From Tenrec ecaudatus (Eukaryota; Chordata; Mammalia; Afrosoricida; Tenrecidae), in assembly GCF_050624435.1 (NCBI RefSeq), contig NC_134537.1:9978584-10042583 (forward strand): a DNA stretch of 64,000 nucleotides, written 5' to 3'. Shown one piece after another: positions 1 to 11,700 of the stretch. Each line of letters starts with the position of its first letter. Position 1 is the first letter of the stretch. Both the position numbers and the translations under genes were made by a program. The notes beneath the pieces are model-generated. The model saw only the letters and a program-made list of their open reading frames with translations, was not told the origin of the DNA and did no database searches.

Positions 1-3000
1 CGCACTACCTACTTGACCCTCTTATGGACTTTCCTCTCATCTTCTGGGCTTGTTTTTTGTTCCTGTGTCATTTCTGAGTGGTGATGACGCCCTTTCCTTT
101 GACCTCAAAATATCTGATGCCAATGTGTGACCTTAATCCGTACAGAGGGCCTTTTGACTTGCAGCATGAGTAGACCCATCCCCTGGTGACTCCTGATTTT
201 CCTCTTTCCCTTTGCCCTCACTGCTCAGATTATTTGTCATTGCATACTTATTTCTGTAAGTTGTTGCCAACTTGTTGTTAGAATTGAGAAAGCCTGTGTT
301 AAGCAAAGAGGTAAAGGTGGTACCTTCTGGAAGAAAAAGAAGAGTTGGTACAGATGGTTTGGGTGGCCGCAGCAGGAAACCCTCTTCAGTGCATTCACGA
401 TTCTATGCCACCACCAGTGACCAGGTCACCTTCTACTGTCACAGAGACGAACTTGATGTTTTAATCACATTTTAGCATTAACTGCTTGACTCAAAACCAC
501 ATCGTAAAGGACCCCGAGTCATAAGTCAACTGCTCAAACACCCTCATTTGCACTGGAGTAGTGAGGTGGAGGAGGATGTAGGAAGTGCCTCTCACACTTA
601 GTTTATGATATATTGAAAAGCACCTCTATCAAACCTTCCATCTCTTCATCTCACCCCAGTGTTGACTTTCATGGGGAGCCGGGGCACCCTGGTGGGTTGG
701 TGTGTCTAAAGAACACAAGTAAGTCTTATCGATAGCAACTCTGTGGACAATTCAAACAAGAACGCTGCACGTTTGACCACACAGTTGGTTGCTGTTTTAG
801 GTCTTGAGATAAACTGAACATGGAGATGGTGGGAGAGGTCAGCTGTGTCCTCTAGTCAGTCAAAATGGTGTCGAAATGAAAAGATAGCACTCATTACGAA
901 GAAGTTTCTAGACACAATTCAATGAAGATGACAGAATGAAGATGAAAGAGCTTATGGACTTCATTCATGACCTTGTACCAATGCAGACATTTGAGGGGAG
1001 AATCATGAGGGCAAGATGACAGCTCATCTGCAGCTCCATCAACCACATTCTTCCTCTTTGGGTTGTACTGGGGTGACAGGTGGGGAGTGGGTTTGGAGAA
1101 CTCCTGTTGGTCTATTGGCCCTTTCCTCTGAGAGAATCAATGAAAGAAACTGGAAAGAGTTCACCTCTCTGGACTCTGAACTGCTGACCAGGGGCGGGGT
1201 CACAGCCCAGGAAGTAAGCAGATATACGTAAGCACGGACAGCTGGGTAACAGGGGTTGGGGGTGAGCCTGTGCTCCTACCGCCCATTCTGCTGTTCAGGT
1301 TTATCTTTCCCTGTTTATCTGATTCTTTGGTAGCCTAGTGTGTTGAAAGTCTCATTTGCAAGGTAATATAGTCATTAACAAGCTTTAATAGTCATCTATT
1401 CAACCTCTTATTCTAACCTTCACACAGGCCCAGTGGCCATAGCTTCCCAGCTGGGGTCACCTGGAGAGTGGATAAGGTCCTGGAGCCCCTCCCCTCAGTG
1501 GTCCTGTACAAGTCTCTGTCAGCCTTGGGACACTTAGGTAGTAACCTGCTCAGCCTTTCTGATGCCCCCAAAGGAAATGTACAAGAGACAGCACCCCGCA
1601 GGCCCACCTTCGACCACTGGGGTCCATAGCTCCCTTCCTTCCTTCTCTCCACGACTTCTCCGAGTGTCCCATGCCTTTTCCTTGAAATCCCCAAATACAC
1701 CACTGGCACGCAAGCCCCGGCCCCGCACTCCGCTTTGAGGGCATGAACCAGACAGGACAGGCACCAACTAGCTTTACATTGGGGAAATGACTCTCACTGG
1801 TCTGTTTCCTCTTCGATGAGAGCTTTAAGACACCATGAACTACAGGAGAATTGTCAAGAGTTCCAAGAAATCCGGTAACTCCTCTACCGATGCGCAAGGG
1901 ATTTAACAAGGTCAGATAAGATTTCCAGGGCTTTAAACGCTCCCATTCCCTCTTGTGTGGGTGAGACAGTTCTGTATTTTACAGAGTTTGTTATCTGCCA
2001 GCCCATCAGACCTTAGGATAATGAGCAACAAAACCCCAACTATTAGAGAGCTTAGCAGTGCCCATTGTCACAGGTCCATGCCTCTTACAACGTCCCTGTC
2101 CTTCGAAGCTACTGCTCCGTGGGGGACTATGGATGAGGTGTGCCCCTAGAAGTGATGGAGGCATTGATGAGCCCAAGGGCAGGAAAGAGTAGGTGCTGTC
2201 AGCAACGCTGACTTCGATCACATGGAGCAACGAACCATGAAGACACTCCTGCCACTTCAGCCCAGAAATTTCATCCTGAGGGTCCAAACCCAGAAAGATT
2301 AGGCTGCACGCAATTGTAAGAAATAGCAGATGCTTATTCAATGGGAAATTGTCAGGCCCAGTAACGTGTCTTCTTAAAAACCGTTGTGGAATATGTGCGC
2401 AGGCAACCAGATACCAAGTAAATCATTTCTCCACGTACAATTCAGTGATATTGATTACAGTTTTAAGGCTAGACACCCATTCTCACTCTCCTTTTCCTAA
2501 TCGCTCCTTCCCCCATTCACATAGATTATCTATTCCCTTCCGTGGACAATCTCCCCCTTTGAGTTGGTAATGTCAATTTAGGGCTTTGAATCAGTTCCAT
2601 CATAGTCAATGAAGTGAAGTTGGAATTTTAATATTGGGGTGATCCAGAGTACCAACTGGAGCAGGAAAAATTACAGATTGAAGCCATGGAATGGGAGGCC
2701 CAGACAAGGCATAGTGAGCCTTTCAGAAGCTTGGTGGATGACATCAAATTATTGCCAGGCATGTGGAAAACAGTCCATGGTTGAAACAATGAGTCTGTGC
2801 CCACCGTCTTTGAAGTGGGCACTGTTATTGTCTTTTCAACCACTTGAGATCTAGCTGCTGGGTAATAAACATGCTGCCCTTATTGTCTGAGAGGGAATGG
2901 TGTTTCTAGCAGGGTTTTCAGTTGTAATTTTTACCCTACCTGTTAACATTTTGGTTGGCTCACCACATTTCAGAAATTTAGATGGCTTCCGGGTGTTGTT

Positions 3001-3250
3001 TCATGGCCATGACTCAACAGAGTAACAAATCCTGAATCAGCTGAATCCCAGATAGACAGTTCCTTAAAAGAGTACAGTGTTCAAGACAACATCATTTTTA
3101 CTAGCTAAGTTAAACTATTGTTTGTTTAAAGAAGACTTCATGGAATATTTTTGGTTGTCATATCGACATGATCTCAGGGCAAGTCTGGATTCTATGAGAA
3201 TTTGAAATTCTATTCCACAATCCCTCATTTTGATCAGGATTCCCCTGTAG
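1..3250. other. No recognised element
   Basis: I see no conserved exon, RNA gene or repeat family I can name in this stretch. Open frames are short and overlap on both strands, as expected by chance. Old diverged repeats may be present beyond what reading by eye can detect. Confidence 0.5.
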
Positions 3251-3254
3251 GTTC

Positions 3255-3600
3255 TTAGATCAAAAGGTTTAGTCCTGGTGGCTGCACATCAACCAGTTCT
3301 CGGGTCTCCTGGCAGAGGAGTCAATTAGCCACACTTCCCATCTTCTCTGCTTAGCCTCCACTCTCCTTCTCCCTCTGTTGCTGCAGGCAAATAGAGACCA
3401 ATTGTAACGACTTGGATGGCTGATTGCAAGCTTTTAAGACCCCAGGCACTGCCCCACGAACTAGAAGGTAGAACAGAAATACGAGAAATTCTATTGCCCA
3501 ATTAACTGGATGTCCCATGAACCCATGACCCTGAACTTCCAAATCAAGAAGCCAAATCCCCATGAAGTGTTAGCTTATGCAGTAGCTGCTCCTATTTCAC
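3255..3600 (-). mobile_element. L1 3' UTR fragment, older afrotherian type
   Basis: Read on the minus strand this resembles the 3' UTR of afrotherian L1 elements. The landmark is a block reading AAGCTTTTAAGACCCCAGGC at about 3430-3450. The younger L1 copies here have a related block, CTTTAAGACCCCAGACAC, near 20306. No poly(A) or target duplication was found, so borders are approximate. Confidence 0.5.
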
Positions 3601-3660
3601 TTTTTTCCAAGCTGTCTACCAACACAACAGCTAAGGCAGTTTAAGTTTGCAGCAAAAGAT

Positions 3661-4046
3661 TCAGTTGCCCGTCAAGTTCATTCCAACTCATAGAGACTCC
3701 CCGGGCATTATGGGTAACAACCGCTCCATAGAATTGTCTTAGTTATCTGAAGGGAAGGAGCCCAGGCGGCATCACGAGTTACACATTGGACAGCTAACAG
3801 GGTGGTCAGCAGTTTGAACCCATCCGTTGATCCAAGGGAGAAAGGTGAGACTCTTTGTCCCTGTGAATGGTTTACAGCCTCAGAAATCCCAGAGAGCTGT
3901 TCTACTCAGTCCTATGAGTCGGAATAGACGCCATGGTAGGGACTTTAATCTTAATGCACTCAGCTTACCAAGCCTTTTCCTCTGTAGTACCAGTGACTGA
4001 TTTCAAACTGCCAACCATGAGGTTAGCAATTGAGTCATAACCAATG
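3661..4046 (-). mobile_element. AfroSINE, minus strand, split by another AfroSINE
   Basis: The 3' part (TCATTCCAACTCATAGAGAC, about 3661-3740) and the 5' part (AACTGCCAACCATGAGGTTA, about 3962-4046) both match a minus-strand AfroSINE. They are separated by a plus-strand copy. AfroSINEs are tRNA-derived and have no coding capacity. The split indicates that this copy is the older of the two. Confidence 0.6.
3757..3945 (+). mobile_element. AfroSINE, plus strand, nested
   Basis: The copy starts at GGAGCCCAGGCGGCATCACG, the diverged head of the usual GGAGCCCTGGTGGC, and ends in the tail TATGAGTCGGAATAGACGCC. It lies between the two halves of an opposite-strand AfroSINE, so it inserted later. A clean target duplication could not be picked out. 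Confidence 0.7.
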
Positions 4047-4697
4047 GTAGGTGTCACCTAGGCACCTGCAAAATATGTAGCAATAAGAAGACATTTTGAT
4101 GCTTATTTCTTGCTTGTTCTAGGTTTGTGTATCAGCTGTCCGGAGAAAGGCAGACGGAGGTAGAGACTGGGTTATTTACACTGGAATGGTGGGACACTGT
4201 TTTCCAATCCTGGACCTTCCATTTTCTCAGGAGGGGCATTTTGCAGGAAGCAGAGATAGACATTGTTGAAGAGGTTTGCAGAGGGTGAGGGAATAGAAAT
4301 GCCCCGGTAAAGGCTTTCCTGTAGAGCACTTTGTCCAGATTTCCAAGCACAGCCACTTCTCGGGTCCACACCGCCATCACGTACCAGGAACGACCTCAAT
4401 CTCCTTCTAGTTGGTCTTTGTGCCTCCACTTCTACTGTGTCCCTGCCCCCAATACTCTCTGAATACAACTGCCAGTGCATTCTTTTAAATGCAAGTCATA
4501 GCATATCCTTCCCTTGCCTGAAATCCCCCTATGGATTCTCACTGTAGTAAAATAAACTACAACATCCTATATGTTCTGCCCAGGCTCTCTCAAACTCATC
4601 TCTTCCTGCGCGCTCTCTGTGATCTAACACCCCTGTGCTCTCTGTCACCGGAACCTTCTAAATGTCTTCCAAGTAGGTATCTGCTTCCTTCTTACTG

Positions 4698-4796
4698 TTC
4701 AGGTAAAAAGTTGAGTTGCTTTTGAGTTGGCTTTGACTTTAGGTTCAAGGTAGGACTGGAACCTACAGAGTTTGTAATTGCTTTATTTTTGGAAGA
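4698..4796 (-). mobile_element. Degraded AfroSINE, minus strand
   Basis: The block GTTGCTTTTGAGTTGGCTTT and the following GGAACCTACAGAG resemble the reverse complement of an AfroSINE 3' half. Divergence is high and no head is visible. Confidence 0.35.
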
Positions 4797-4799
4797 CTA

Positions 4800-6040
4800 A
4801 CACCCCCCACCCCCCACTGAGGAGTTTATGGACAGGTCAGACAACAGACAGCTCCTTCGCCATTTGCCCTGGAACTCCTGGAATGCCTGCTTTGGATACC
4901 AATTCAGATATGACTCTTCGTAACCGCGGTCTCTGCCCCACAAAGTCCTTGCATTGTATCACCTTGCTTACCTCTACAGCCTCATCACTGACTGATAATA
5001 TATCAGACGTTGCATTTACTTGCCTTTCTCCCTTCCCCTACTCGAATGCACACTATGTGAGAGCAGGTCCCTGTGTCTTGTTGGTGATTATATGCTCAGC
5101 CTTGTAGACAGTGCTCAACCATATGGTAGAATTGGCTGACTTGCCAATATCCTCACAGGTTATCAGCTAGGCTTCGGGATAATGAAAGTCCTCCAGAGAC
5201 AGGACAATCCCCTTATGTAGAAAGGAGGCATCAGAAGAACCCTAGAGATGAAAGTGTGGGCCACAGGAAAACAGGGGAGGCGTTATTGCCCCTGGTAATT
5301 AGTTCTATCGGAAGCCATGATTGCAGAAGTCACGTTCTTAATTCTTGTATGATATACTCAAAATACAATCTATCCTACTTCAAGGGACTTGGAAGACAAC
5401 TTGTGGCCACGGGCTACTCTGGGGAAGACCACCTGGCAGGCTGTACGCTCCTAGGCACAACCTGAAGATGCCAAGATCCTCCCCATTCCAATTCCCAGAT
5501 GCTGTCCAATTCTGCACCTGGGAATCTGGGAAGAGAATGACAGCTGGATATTGAGTTGGTCCCCAGAGGTGGAATAAGGGAAGTGACCACTTGGCTGATC
5601 CCACCCACCCTTTCTTGGGACTAGGTGGAACCGGCCTTGGGGTCAACTATGAACCAGGGTTTGTTGCAGCGGGAGTTGGACAGCCCATCTTTTCATTTGG
5701 ATCAATGGGAGGACTGGAGTGATTGATGTGGAGGAAGTAGAGCATGAAGACTGGGGCAGGCACCCAGGTGTGCTGGTCCTTTCATCTTCACATCAAATGT
5801 TACCTGGTGAGTTACAGGGTACAGGCTGGGGCTGGGGAAGCCGAGGGGTAGGCAGGTGCTGTTCAAAAGGAGAAACGGGCCTCATGGTTGAAGGCAGATC
5901 CTGGCTTCCTGTCAGACAGCTGGCTCTAAATAGCAGGCTGAAATTTCCTGGGAGGGGCAGGCAGGTGAGAGTCTCTTAGTAGATGAAAGAGCCCAGGCTG
6001 ATGATATACATTGTGGGAATTTAATACATTAATTTGCTCA
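4800..6040. other. No recognised element
   Basis: No named repeat or exon is visible. The 109-codon open frame at 4778-5107 has no recognisable domain and no coding context. Confidence 0.4.
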
Positions 6041-6070
6041 TTCACACATTCATTCATTCATTCATTCACC
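6041..6070. repeat. Simple repeat (ATTC)n
   Basis: Repeated TTCA units (CATTCATTCATTCATTCATT) form a short microsatellite at about 6045-6068, flanked by imperfect units. Confidence 0.9.
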
Positions 6071-6102
6071 CATTTGTTAATTTAACAAACACCTATATCC
6101 TG

Positions 6103-6252
6103 GCCCCTCAAAGTGTGGTCCCTGGAACAGAAGCATCCGCATCAACTGGCAGCTTACAAGAATTTCAGGATCTCTGACCTCAGCCGGGCTTTGCTGAACC
6201 AGAATCTATATTTTGACAAAGCTTCCTGGGAACTTTTGGCTCTGTAAAAGCC
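6103..6252. mobile_element. MER5A-like hAT remnant
   Basis: The phrases CTCAAAGTGTGGTCCCTGGA and AACCAGAATCTATATTTTGA match the start and middle of the ancient nonautonomous hAT family MER5A as I recall it. The far terminus is missing or diverged. This is an old eutherian-wide family, so it says nothing about lineage. Confidence 0.6.
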
Positions 6253-6328
6253 TGACTGACAGGCTATCCCTGATTTACAGGATAACTGTTTATGTCCACT
6301 TCTCGGGAGGGCCCAAAGCCGCACGATC

Positions 6329-6430
6329 CCCAAAGCCTAACTCACTGCCGTTGAGTTCCTTCTGACTCGTAGCGACCCAATAGGACAAGGTAGAACTGCC
6401 CCTGTGGGTTTCCGAGGCTTTGTAAGTGTT
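6329..6430 (-). mobile_element. AfroSINE 3' half, minus strand
   Basis: CTAACTCACTGCCGTTGAGT begins the reverse complement of the tail. It is followed by GTAGAACTGCCCCTGTGGGT, a strong AfroSINE landmark. The tRNA-related head is absent, which fits a 5'-truncated copy. Confidence 0.7.
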
Positions 6431-6650
6431 AGATCTGAGATTTCAAATGAATTCTTCAACTAGAAATTCAGTATCCTTTTAGGCTGTTTTTACAATATGA
6501 GAGGTTTTTTGACTATTCAAAATCCCCAATTCCTTCATCTTTTTCTTTCCATAAATGATTAATAATAATAATTGAATATCTTCTTCAAGCCTAAAGCAGA
6601 AGAAAGAGGTCAGAGATGAGAACCAGTCAATCTGAGTATCTATTGATTAA

Positions 6651-6848
6651 TCCCTGGTGTCACAATGGTTAAAGCACTGGCTGCTAACCAAAAAGTCAGT
6701 GCTTCAAACCCACCAGCCATCCACAGGCGAGCAATGTAACAGCCTGCCTGTTGGAAGATTACAACCTAGAAAACCTCATGAACAGTTCTCCTCTGTCCTA
6801 TAAGCTCACTATCAGTCCGAATAGATTGATGGCAATGGATTTGGGGTA
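6651..6848 (+). mobile_element. AfroSINE, plus strand
   Basis: The head reads TCCCTGGTGTCACAATGGTT, followed by GCACTGGCTGCTAACCAAAA and a B-box-like segment near 6700. The tail is recognisable but diverged near 6820-6840. Confidence 0.75.
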
Positions 6849-6924
6849 GCTACCCATTAATCCATACCTCTTTCATACCCTCAAGCTCAAGAAACCTGCA
6901 CATCAACCAAACATATACCTCTTG

Positions 6925-7215
6925 GTTTTTGTTTTAAATAAATATTTTATTATGATGTAAAATTTTACAGAGTAAATTGGCTTTCCATTCAACAAGTCAT
7001 ACATTGCAGTTCCCAAGCTATGCCAGCACTTCGCACTTCCACACTCCCTGTTTTTCCCCATCATTATTCATCCTTCTTTCCTGTCCCTTCTTGCTTTCAA
7101 GAGTTTTATCCATTAGCAAATGCTGTCCTTTTGATTTTGTATGCTTGGTAATTCTGTGGAGTGCGTACCTTGTTTCGAGAAAACGATATCATGGCCCTGA
7201 CCCCTTGGGTAGCAG
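6925..7215 (-). mobile_element. L1 3' end, older afrotherian type
   Basis: On the minus strand the segment ends in an A-rich tail (TTTTGTTTTAAATAAATATT at the left edge). It continues with a 3' UTR block, AGTAAATTGGCTTTCCATTC, resembling the commonest afrotherian L1 3' end I recall from elephant. No ORF2 is retained. Confidence 0.55.
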
Positions 7216-7347
7216 CCAACCTTGACTCCAACACCACTTTTTTTTTTTTTGGAGGAAGGATTTGGAAATGTGTCTTTACTTGGAGTTTATAGTGAGGTTG
7301 GAACAGGTGGATATGTTTCATATTTAGCCTTGCTTTAGTGCAAGAAA

Positions 7348-7545
7348 GAGGTCTTGTGATACGTGGTTGTGCATTGGGCTGCCGACCCAAACATCAGTAG
7401 TTTGAAACCACCCACTGCTCTAAGGGAGAGAGATGGGGCTTTCTCCTCCCGGAAAGAGTCAGCATCTCGGAGACTCAGTGGGTACTTCTACCCTGCCCTC
7501 GAGGGTCGCTATGAGTTAGAATGGACTGGGTGGCAGTGAGGTTTT
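7348..7545 (+). mobile_element. AfroSINE, plus strand
   Basis: The segment contains GAAACCACCCACTGCTCTAA, AGAGATGGGGCTTTCTCCTC and the tail GAGGGTCGCTATGAGTTAGA, in correct AfroSINE order. Confidence 0.8.
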
Positions 7546-7567
7546 GAGATTTTTTAGTACAAGAAGA

Positions 7568-7752
7568 AGGGACCCTGGTGGCTCTGTGGGTTAAGCGTTG
7601 GGTGGTTGCATGGCAGTGGCAGAGTGGAGCTGCCCCACAGGGTTTCCAAGGCAATATTTGTTATGCAAACCGACTGCTGCATCTTTCTTCTATGGAGCTG
7701 CCAGTGGGTTCGAAGCCCAGCGCTTAGCCATTGCACCACCTGCACTCTTGGG
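7568..7752. mobile_element. AfroSINE with switched orientation
   Basis: The first 40 bases (GGACCCTGGTGGCTCTGTGG) are a plus-strand AfroSINE head. From about 7605 the sequence reads as a minus-strand AfroSINE (CTGCCCCACAGGGTTTCCAA ... GTGGGTTCGAAGCCCAGCGC ... CACC). The copy is therefore head plus, body minus. Either two truncated copies abut, or one integration was inverted during insertion. Confidence 0.65.
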
Positions 7753-7759
7753 ACCTGTG

Positions 7760-8318
7760 ATAATCAACAAGAAACCAAAATCTAGGGCAGCGCCTCGGGC
7801 ACTTCCAGCTGCCGTGCCCTCAGGGAGCACAGCCTTCTGGGAATTTTGAGAAGGCCCTTAGGCAAAGTGGATAGAGACACTGGCAGTTGGAGAGGCTGTG
7901 CCTGGAGGATGGGACCCTCTGGATACAGCGAAGGCCCCGTGCTCAGCCTCACCCCCATTTCTCACCAGGCTCGGCCTTCTGCTCTCTTTAAACTTGTAGC
8001 CAGCACGTCCTGAGATTAAATAGGGAGCTTTTCTACCTCAATCCTTGAGCAAAACCCTTGGTACCGGCTTTCACTGGGCCCAAATGGTGTCCCTTGATTT
8101 AATTCCTGAGGTCAAGGGGAGCTGACACCCTAGAAAATCCCCCCTGGCATTACCCAACTCGGCAGAGGAGGAGGACTAGCAGGCTGTGATTCGGGTTGTG
8201 ATGAGACTGTTCTGTCGTTGACTCATGTGTGGTACTGAGACAGACAACAAGTTCACAATGAAAATGTTTACTTGAGTGTCTTGTTCCCACTTGAATCTCC
8301 CCAAAGGCTTTGGGAGGG
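7760..8318. other. No recognised element
   Basis: Nothing nameable is seen between the AfroSINE and the LTR fragment. Confidence 0.4.
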
Positions 8319-8575
8319 TGTGGTAGTTAGCTTTTATGTTTGTCAACTTGAATTCGTGTGAGTGTGCCAGGATGACATCTAACCTGTCAATCAGGTCACA
8401 GCTACATGGTGTCTCCTTGTGGGTGTGACCTCTACACAAGCGAGAGGATGGGAACTACTGGTCCCTCTCTGTCCTGTCACCTTCCTGCCTGTCACGACTC
8501 TGCCTGCCTCTGGGGGCGGTCCCATGTGGTACCGTGGGAAGCCAGATGGGAAATCCAACCCCTCCAGTCCAATCC
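8319..8575 (+). mobile_element. LTR fragment, ERVL/MaLR-like family
   Basis: The segment starts TGTGGTAGTTAGCTTTTATG and includes ACCTGTCAATCAGGTCAC, the same landmarks as the full-length solo LTRs elsewhere in the window. Only the 5' half is recognisable. It is a broken fossil; family assignment is by resemblance. Confidence 0.55.
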
Positions 8576-8579
8576 CATA

Positions 8580-9365
8580 ATAAAAAGAACCAGGAAATAA
8601 CAACTTTAAGAATCCAAGTGCCAAACATTCATGCAAGATTGTCCCCAGGAATAGAGACAGCAGTTCTGTGGGCAGGAATAGAAGCACATGAGCTGGCCTC
8701 TATTTGTATCGATTGGTTTAATTAAGTCAGTGATTCACAAGGGGTCTGTCTGGTGCGGGGGTGGGGTGTGGGGTGGCGGGGTGTTGTTTTTGAATTTCTG
8801 AATTTCTGAGTCTCTGAATCTCGTTCAAACCAGGCACACTCCCCCTTCTAACCTGATGGAGACATGCCCTCTTCTCAGTCTCCTTGTTAGAACAGCAGCC
8901 CTGTGAGGGATCTGGGGAGCCTGGTGGGCAGGTTTTGAAATGTGGACTACGAAGAGAGCGAGGTAAGGCTGAGAAAGATAACCCTGTATCGCCAAGTTCA
9001 GCACAGCGGGAGGAACTTTGGAGACAACCAAAGTGCATGCTCAGACCGGCACCTCCGTTTCGTCACCTGAAAACCAGATATGATCGTGGAAACCACACGG
9101 GCTTCTTGTGGGAAGGATCCGTTTCTGGAATGATTGTGTCATTGCACATTTTCTTTCACTTAAAGACCCTTTGACTGCTCTTGAATTCAGAGCCCTACCC
9201 AGCATGGTTGTAGGATAGCAGTGACCTTCTGGCCCTCTGGCCACTGCTCAGAACATGAGCCCCTTCCTGATGGCCGAAGGCCTCTGGACACTTCCACCGT
9301 CCACCATGCTCTTCTGTTTGGCGTGTCGTAAGTCTGCATCTTTCAGGAGGTAAGGGTTTCTGTGC
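8580..9365. other. No recognised element
   Basis: A GT/GGGG-rich run at 8755-8785 is the only notable feature. No named repeat or exon is seen. Confidence 0.4.
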
Positions 9366-9367
9366 AC

Positions 9368-9550
9368 CTGGGTGGTACATATGGCTGTGTTCAACTGCTA
9401 GCCCAAACGTGGGAGGGTTGAGTCACATGGTGGTCCAGCAGAGGAAAGGCCTGGCAATCCACTTATAAAAAGTCCACCCCTGAAAATGCGATGGAGCCCA
9501 GTGCTACTCTGACACACATGGGGTACCATGGGCCTGAGTCTACTGATGAC
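9368..9550 (+). mobile_element. AfroSINE variant, plus strand
   Basis: The order is a diverged head (GGTGGTACATATGGCTGTGT), then CAACTGCTAGCC, then the variant body AGGCCTGGCAATCCACTTAT and GCTACTCTGACACACATGGG. This body matches an AfroSINE subtype rather than the subtype with GGGGCTTTCTACTCC that dominates here. Confidence 0.6.
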
Positions 9551-9783
9551 ATCAGGTTATTAAGGCCTCTCAAGGCTGGCTAAGATGTCCCAGAAGTTGA
9601 GTGCACGTTAGGCTCACCTACAACAAAAGGGGAAAGGGCGTGGCTGGGACACAGGCCATGAAGGGTGGCCTGTTTGCTGGCAGAGGCAGGGGCTGTGGAG
9701 ACCAATAGCAGGTCAGCTCCTCTGAGACATCGTTCTGGCTGTCCAGTTTCTCGTCCGTGGGTGGCTTTGACAACGCACCCCTG

Positions 9784-9975
9784 AGGAGCCCTGCTGGTGT
9801 GGTGGGGACTTGTTGGGCTGTGATCGGCATGGTCAGCAGTTTGAAACCACTAGCAGCTCCAAGGGAGAGAGACTGGGCGTTCTACTCCGGTAAAGAGTTA
9901 CAGTCCTGCAGCCCCACAGGGGCTCCCCAGGAGTCAGCAATGACTCGATGGCAGTGAGTTTGGTTTGGTTTGGGG
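9784..9975 (+). mobile_element. AfroSINE, plus strand
   Basis: The head is GAGGAGCCCTGCTGGTGTGG. The body has CAGTTTGAAACCACTAGCAG and GGTAAAGAGTTACAGTCCTG, and the tail is ATGACTCGATGGCAGTGAGT. It is one of the better preserved copies. Confidence 0.85.
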
Positions 9976-10464
9976 GTGCCCATTGGGTCCTTATTTTTCT
10001 TAAAGAATCCGCCGGTCTGATCTACACAGCTATTTCCTCTTTTCTTATATACCTTTAACTGTCCTGAAATCATTGCCATCAAATCTTCAGCCTGATCGAT
10101 ATTTGACACTACAGACAAGGGAAAGAAGGCACACTCGAACAACCCGATTTTATTCTCATTCCTCATTGGTTGCTGCAGACTCTTCAGGAAGCTAGCCCTA
10201 AACACAAATGCAAACACAAATGCCACGAGCGTGGAAAGCCACTTCCTACCATTTGGAGGAGAGGAAGTAGGAGGAAATTTCCAGGGCTTCCCTGGGTGGG
10301 TTCTGGGGAGGCACTGCCTCAAGGAGGCTCACCCCAAATACAGCAGGTGCAGCTGGCCCCAGGCCAGCAAAGCATTTCTTGCTGTTCTGCACCCTTGCCA
10401 GAGGGAACTCTGCCCAATACAGTGCTCTCTCTTCTCTGTCACCTGGATTGGTGTGACATTCTCT
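9976..10464. other. No recognised element
   Basis: The 146-codon minus frame at 9882-10322 overlaps the SINE tail and has no recognisable domain. I regard it as chance. Confidence 0.4.
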
Positions 10465-11600
10465 AAGACTCCTCCAGCTCCAGGGCTCTGGCTCCCTCAG
10501 GGGTCTCCATGTGACTTGTCAACAGGAAAGTCAACCAGAGAGTCTTTGGCCTCCAGTGAGCTATTCATCTCCTTCACGCCTCCAAATGAGGTCATCAAGC
10601 TGCGGCCTGATTGACAGGCTCAACGCCACCCCTTCACTTGTTTTAAAATCATTCTACTGGGGGCTCATACAACTCATATCACAATCCCTACATACATCAA
10701 TTGGGTCAAACACATTTGTACACTCATTGCCCTCGTCATTCTCAAAATATTTTCTCTCCACTTAAGCCTTTGGTATCAACTCATTTCTTTTTCTCCCTCC
10801 CTGCAAATTTATTTTCATTTTGCCAAATTTTGCCCCTCCCCCTCATGAACTTTTGATAATTTATAAATTATTGTTGTTTTGTCATGTCTTACACTGTCCG
10901 ACGTTTCCCTTCACTCACTTTTCTGTTGTCCGTCCCCCAGAGAGGTTATATGTAGATCCTTGTAATCGGTTTCCCACCTTCCCTTCACCCTCTGGTACTG
11001 CCACTCTCACCACTGGTCCTGAAAAGATCATCTGTCCTGGATTCCCTGTGTTTCTAGTTCCTATCTGTACCAGTGTACATCCTCTGGTTTTACAGGATTT
11101 GTAAGGTAGAATTGGGATCATGATGGGGGGGGGGGTTGAGGAGGAAGCATTTAAGAATTAGGGGAAAGTTGGATGTATCATTGTTGCTACACTGCATGCT
11201 GACTGGCTCGTCTCCTCCCCACAACCCTTCTGTAAGGGGGTGTCCTGTTACCTACAGGTGGGCTTTGATTCTCCACTCTGCACTCCCCCTCATTTACACT
11301 GATACGATTGTTTGTTCTTTGCTGCCTGATACCTGATCCCTTCGACACCTTGTGGTCACACAGGCTGGTGTACTTCTTCCATGTGGGCTTTGTTGCTTCT
11401 GAGCTCAATGGCCGCTTGTTTATCTTCAAGCCTTTCAGACCCCAGATGCCATATCTTTTGATAGCCGGGCACCATCAGCTTTCTTTGCCACATTTTCTTA
11501 TGCACCCATTTGTCTTCAGTAATCATATCAGGAAGGTGGACACACAATGATATGATTTTTGTTTTTCAAGTTGATACCAGATTATGTAACTACTATATCA
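10465..11600 (-). mobile_element. LTR remnant split by an L1 insertion
   Basis: The left part (about 10465-10632) carries CCTGATTGACAGGCTCAACG and CTCCAGGGCTCTGGCTCC, landmarks of the MaLR-like LTR in reverse. The right part (11566-11600) carries TTGATACCAGATTATGTAAC, its terminal end. An L1 3' end lies between them. The LTR is partial and a broken fossil. Confidence 0.65.
10633..11565 (-). mobile_element. L1 3' UTR, minus strand, inserted in an LTR
   Basis: The left edge reads AAAATCATT, complement of the L1 end (AATGATTT). It continues with GGGGCTCATACAACTCATAT and the C-rich complement of the 3' UTR polypurine tract. At the right are CTCAATGGCCGCTTGTTTAT and ATAGCCGGGCACCATCAGCT, shared with the copy at 19316-20990. 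A short T-rich duplication (TTGTTTT) flanks it. No ORF2 is included, so it is a 5'-truncated insertion. Confidence 0.8.
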
Positions 11601-11700
11601 GATAAAGCCCCACTAAAGCAGGAATGTCTGGCACTCGAGAATTCTTTCAAGGAAAGGGAGAACACGCGGCAAAACAACTTTATCCAATAAGTGACTATGG

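Noticed and set aside
9882-10322. 146-codon open frame on the minus strand
   Set aside because: Its upstream part is unique sequence and its end runs into an AfroSINE. No domain is recognisable.
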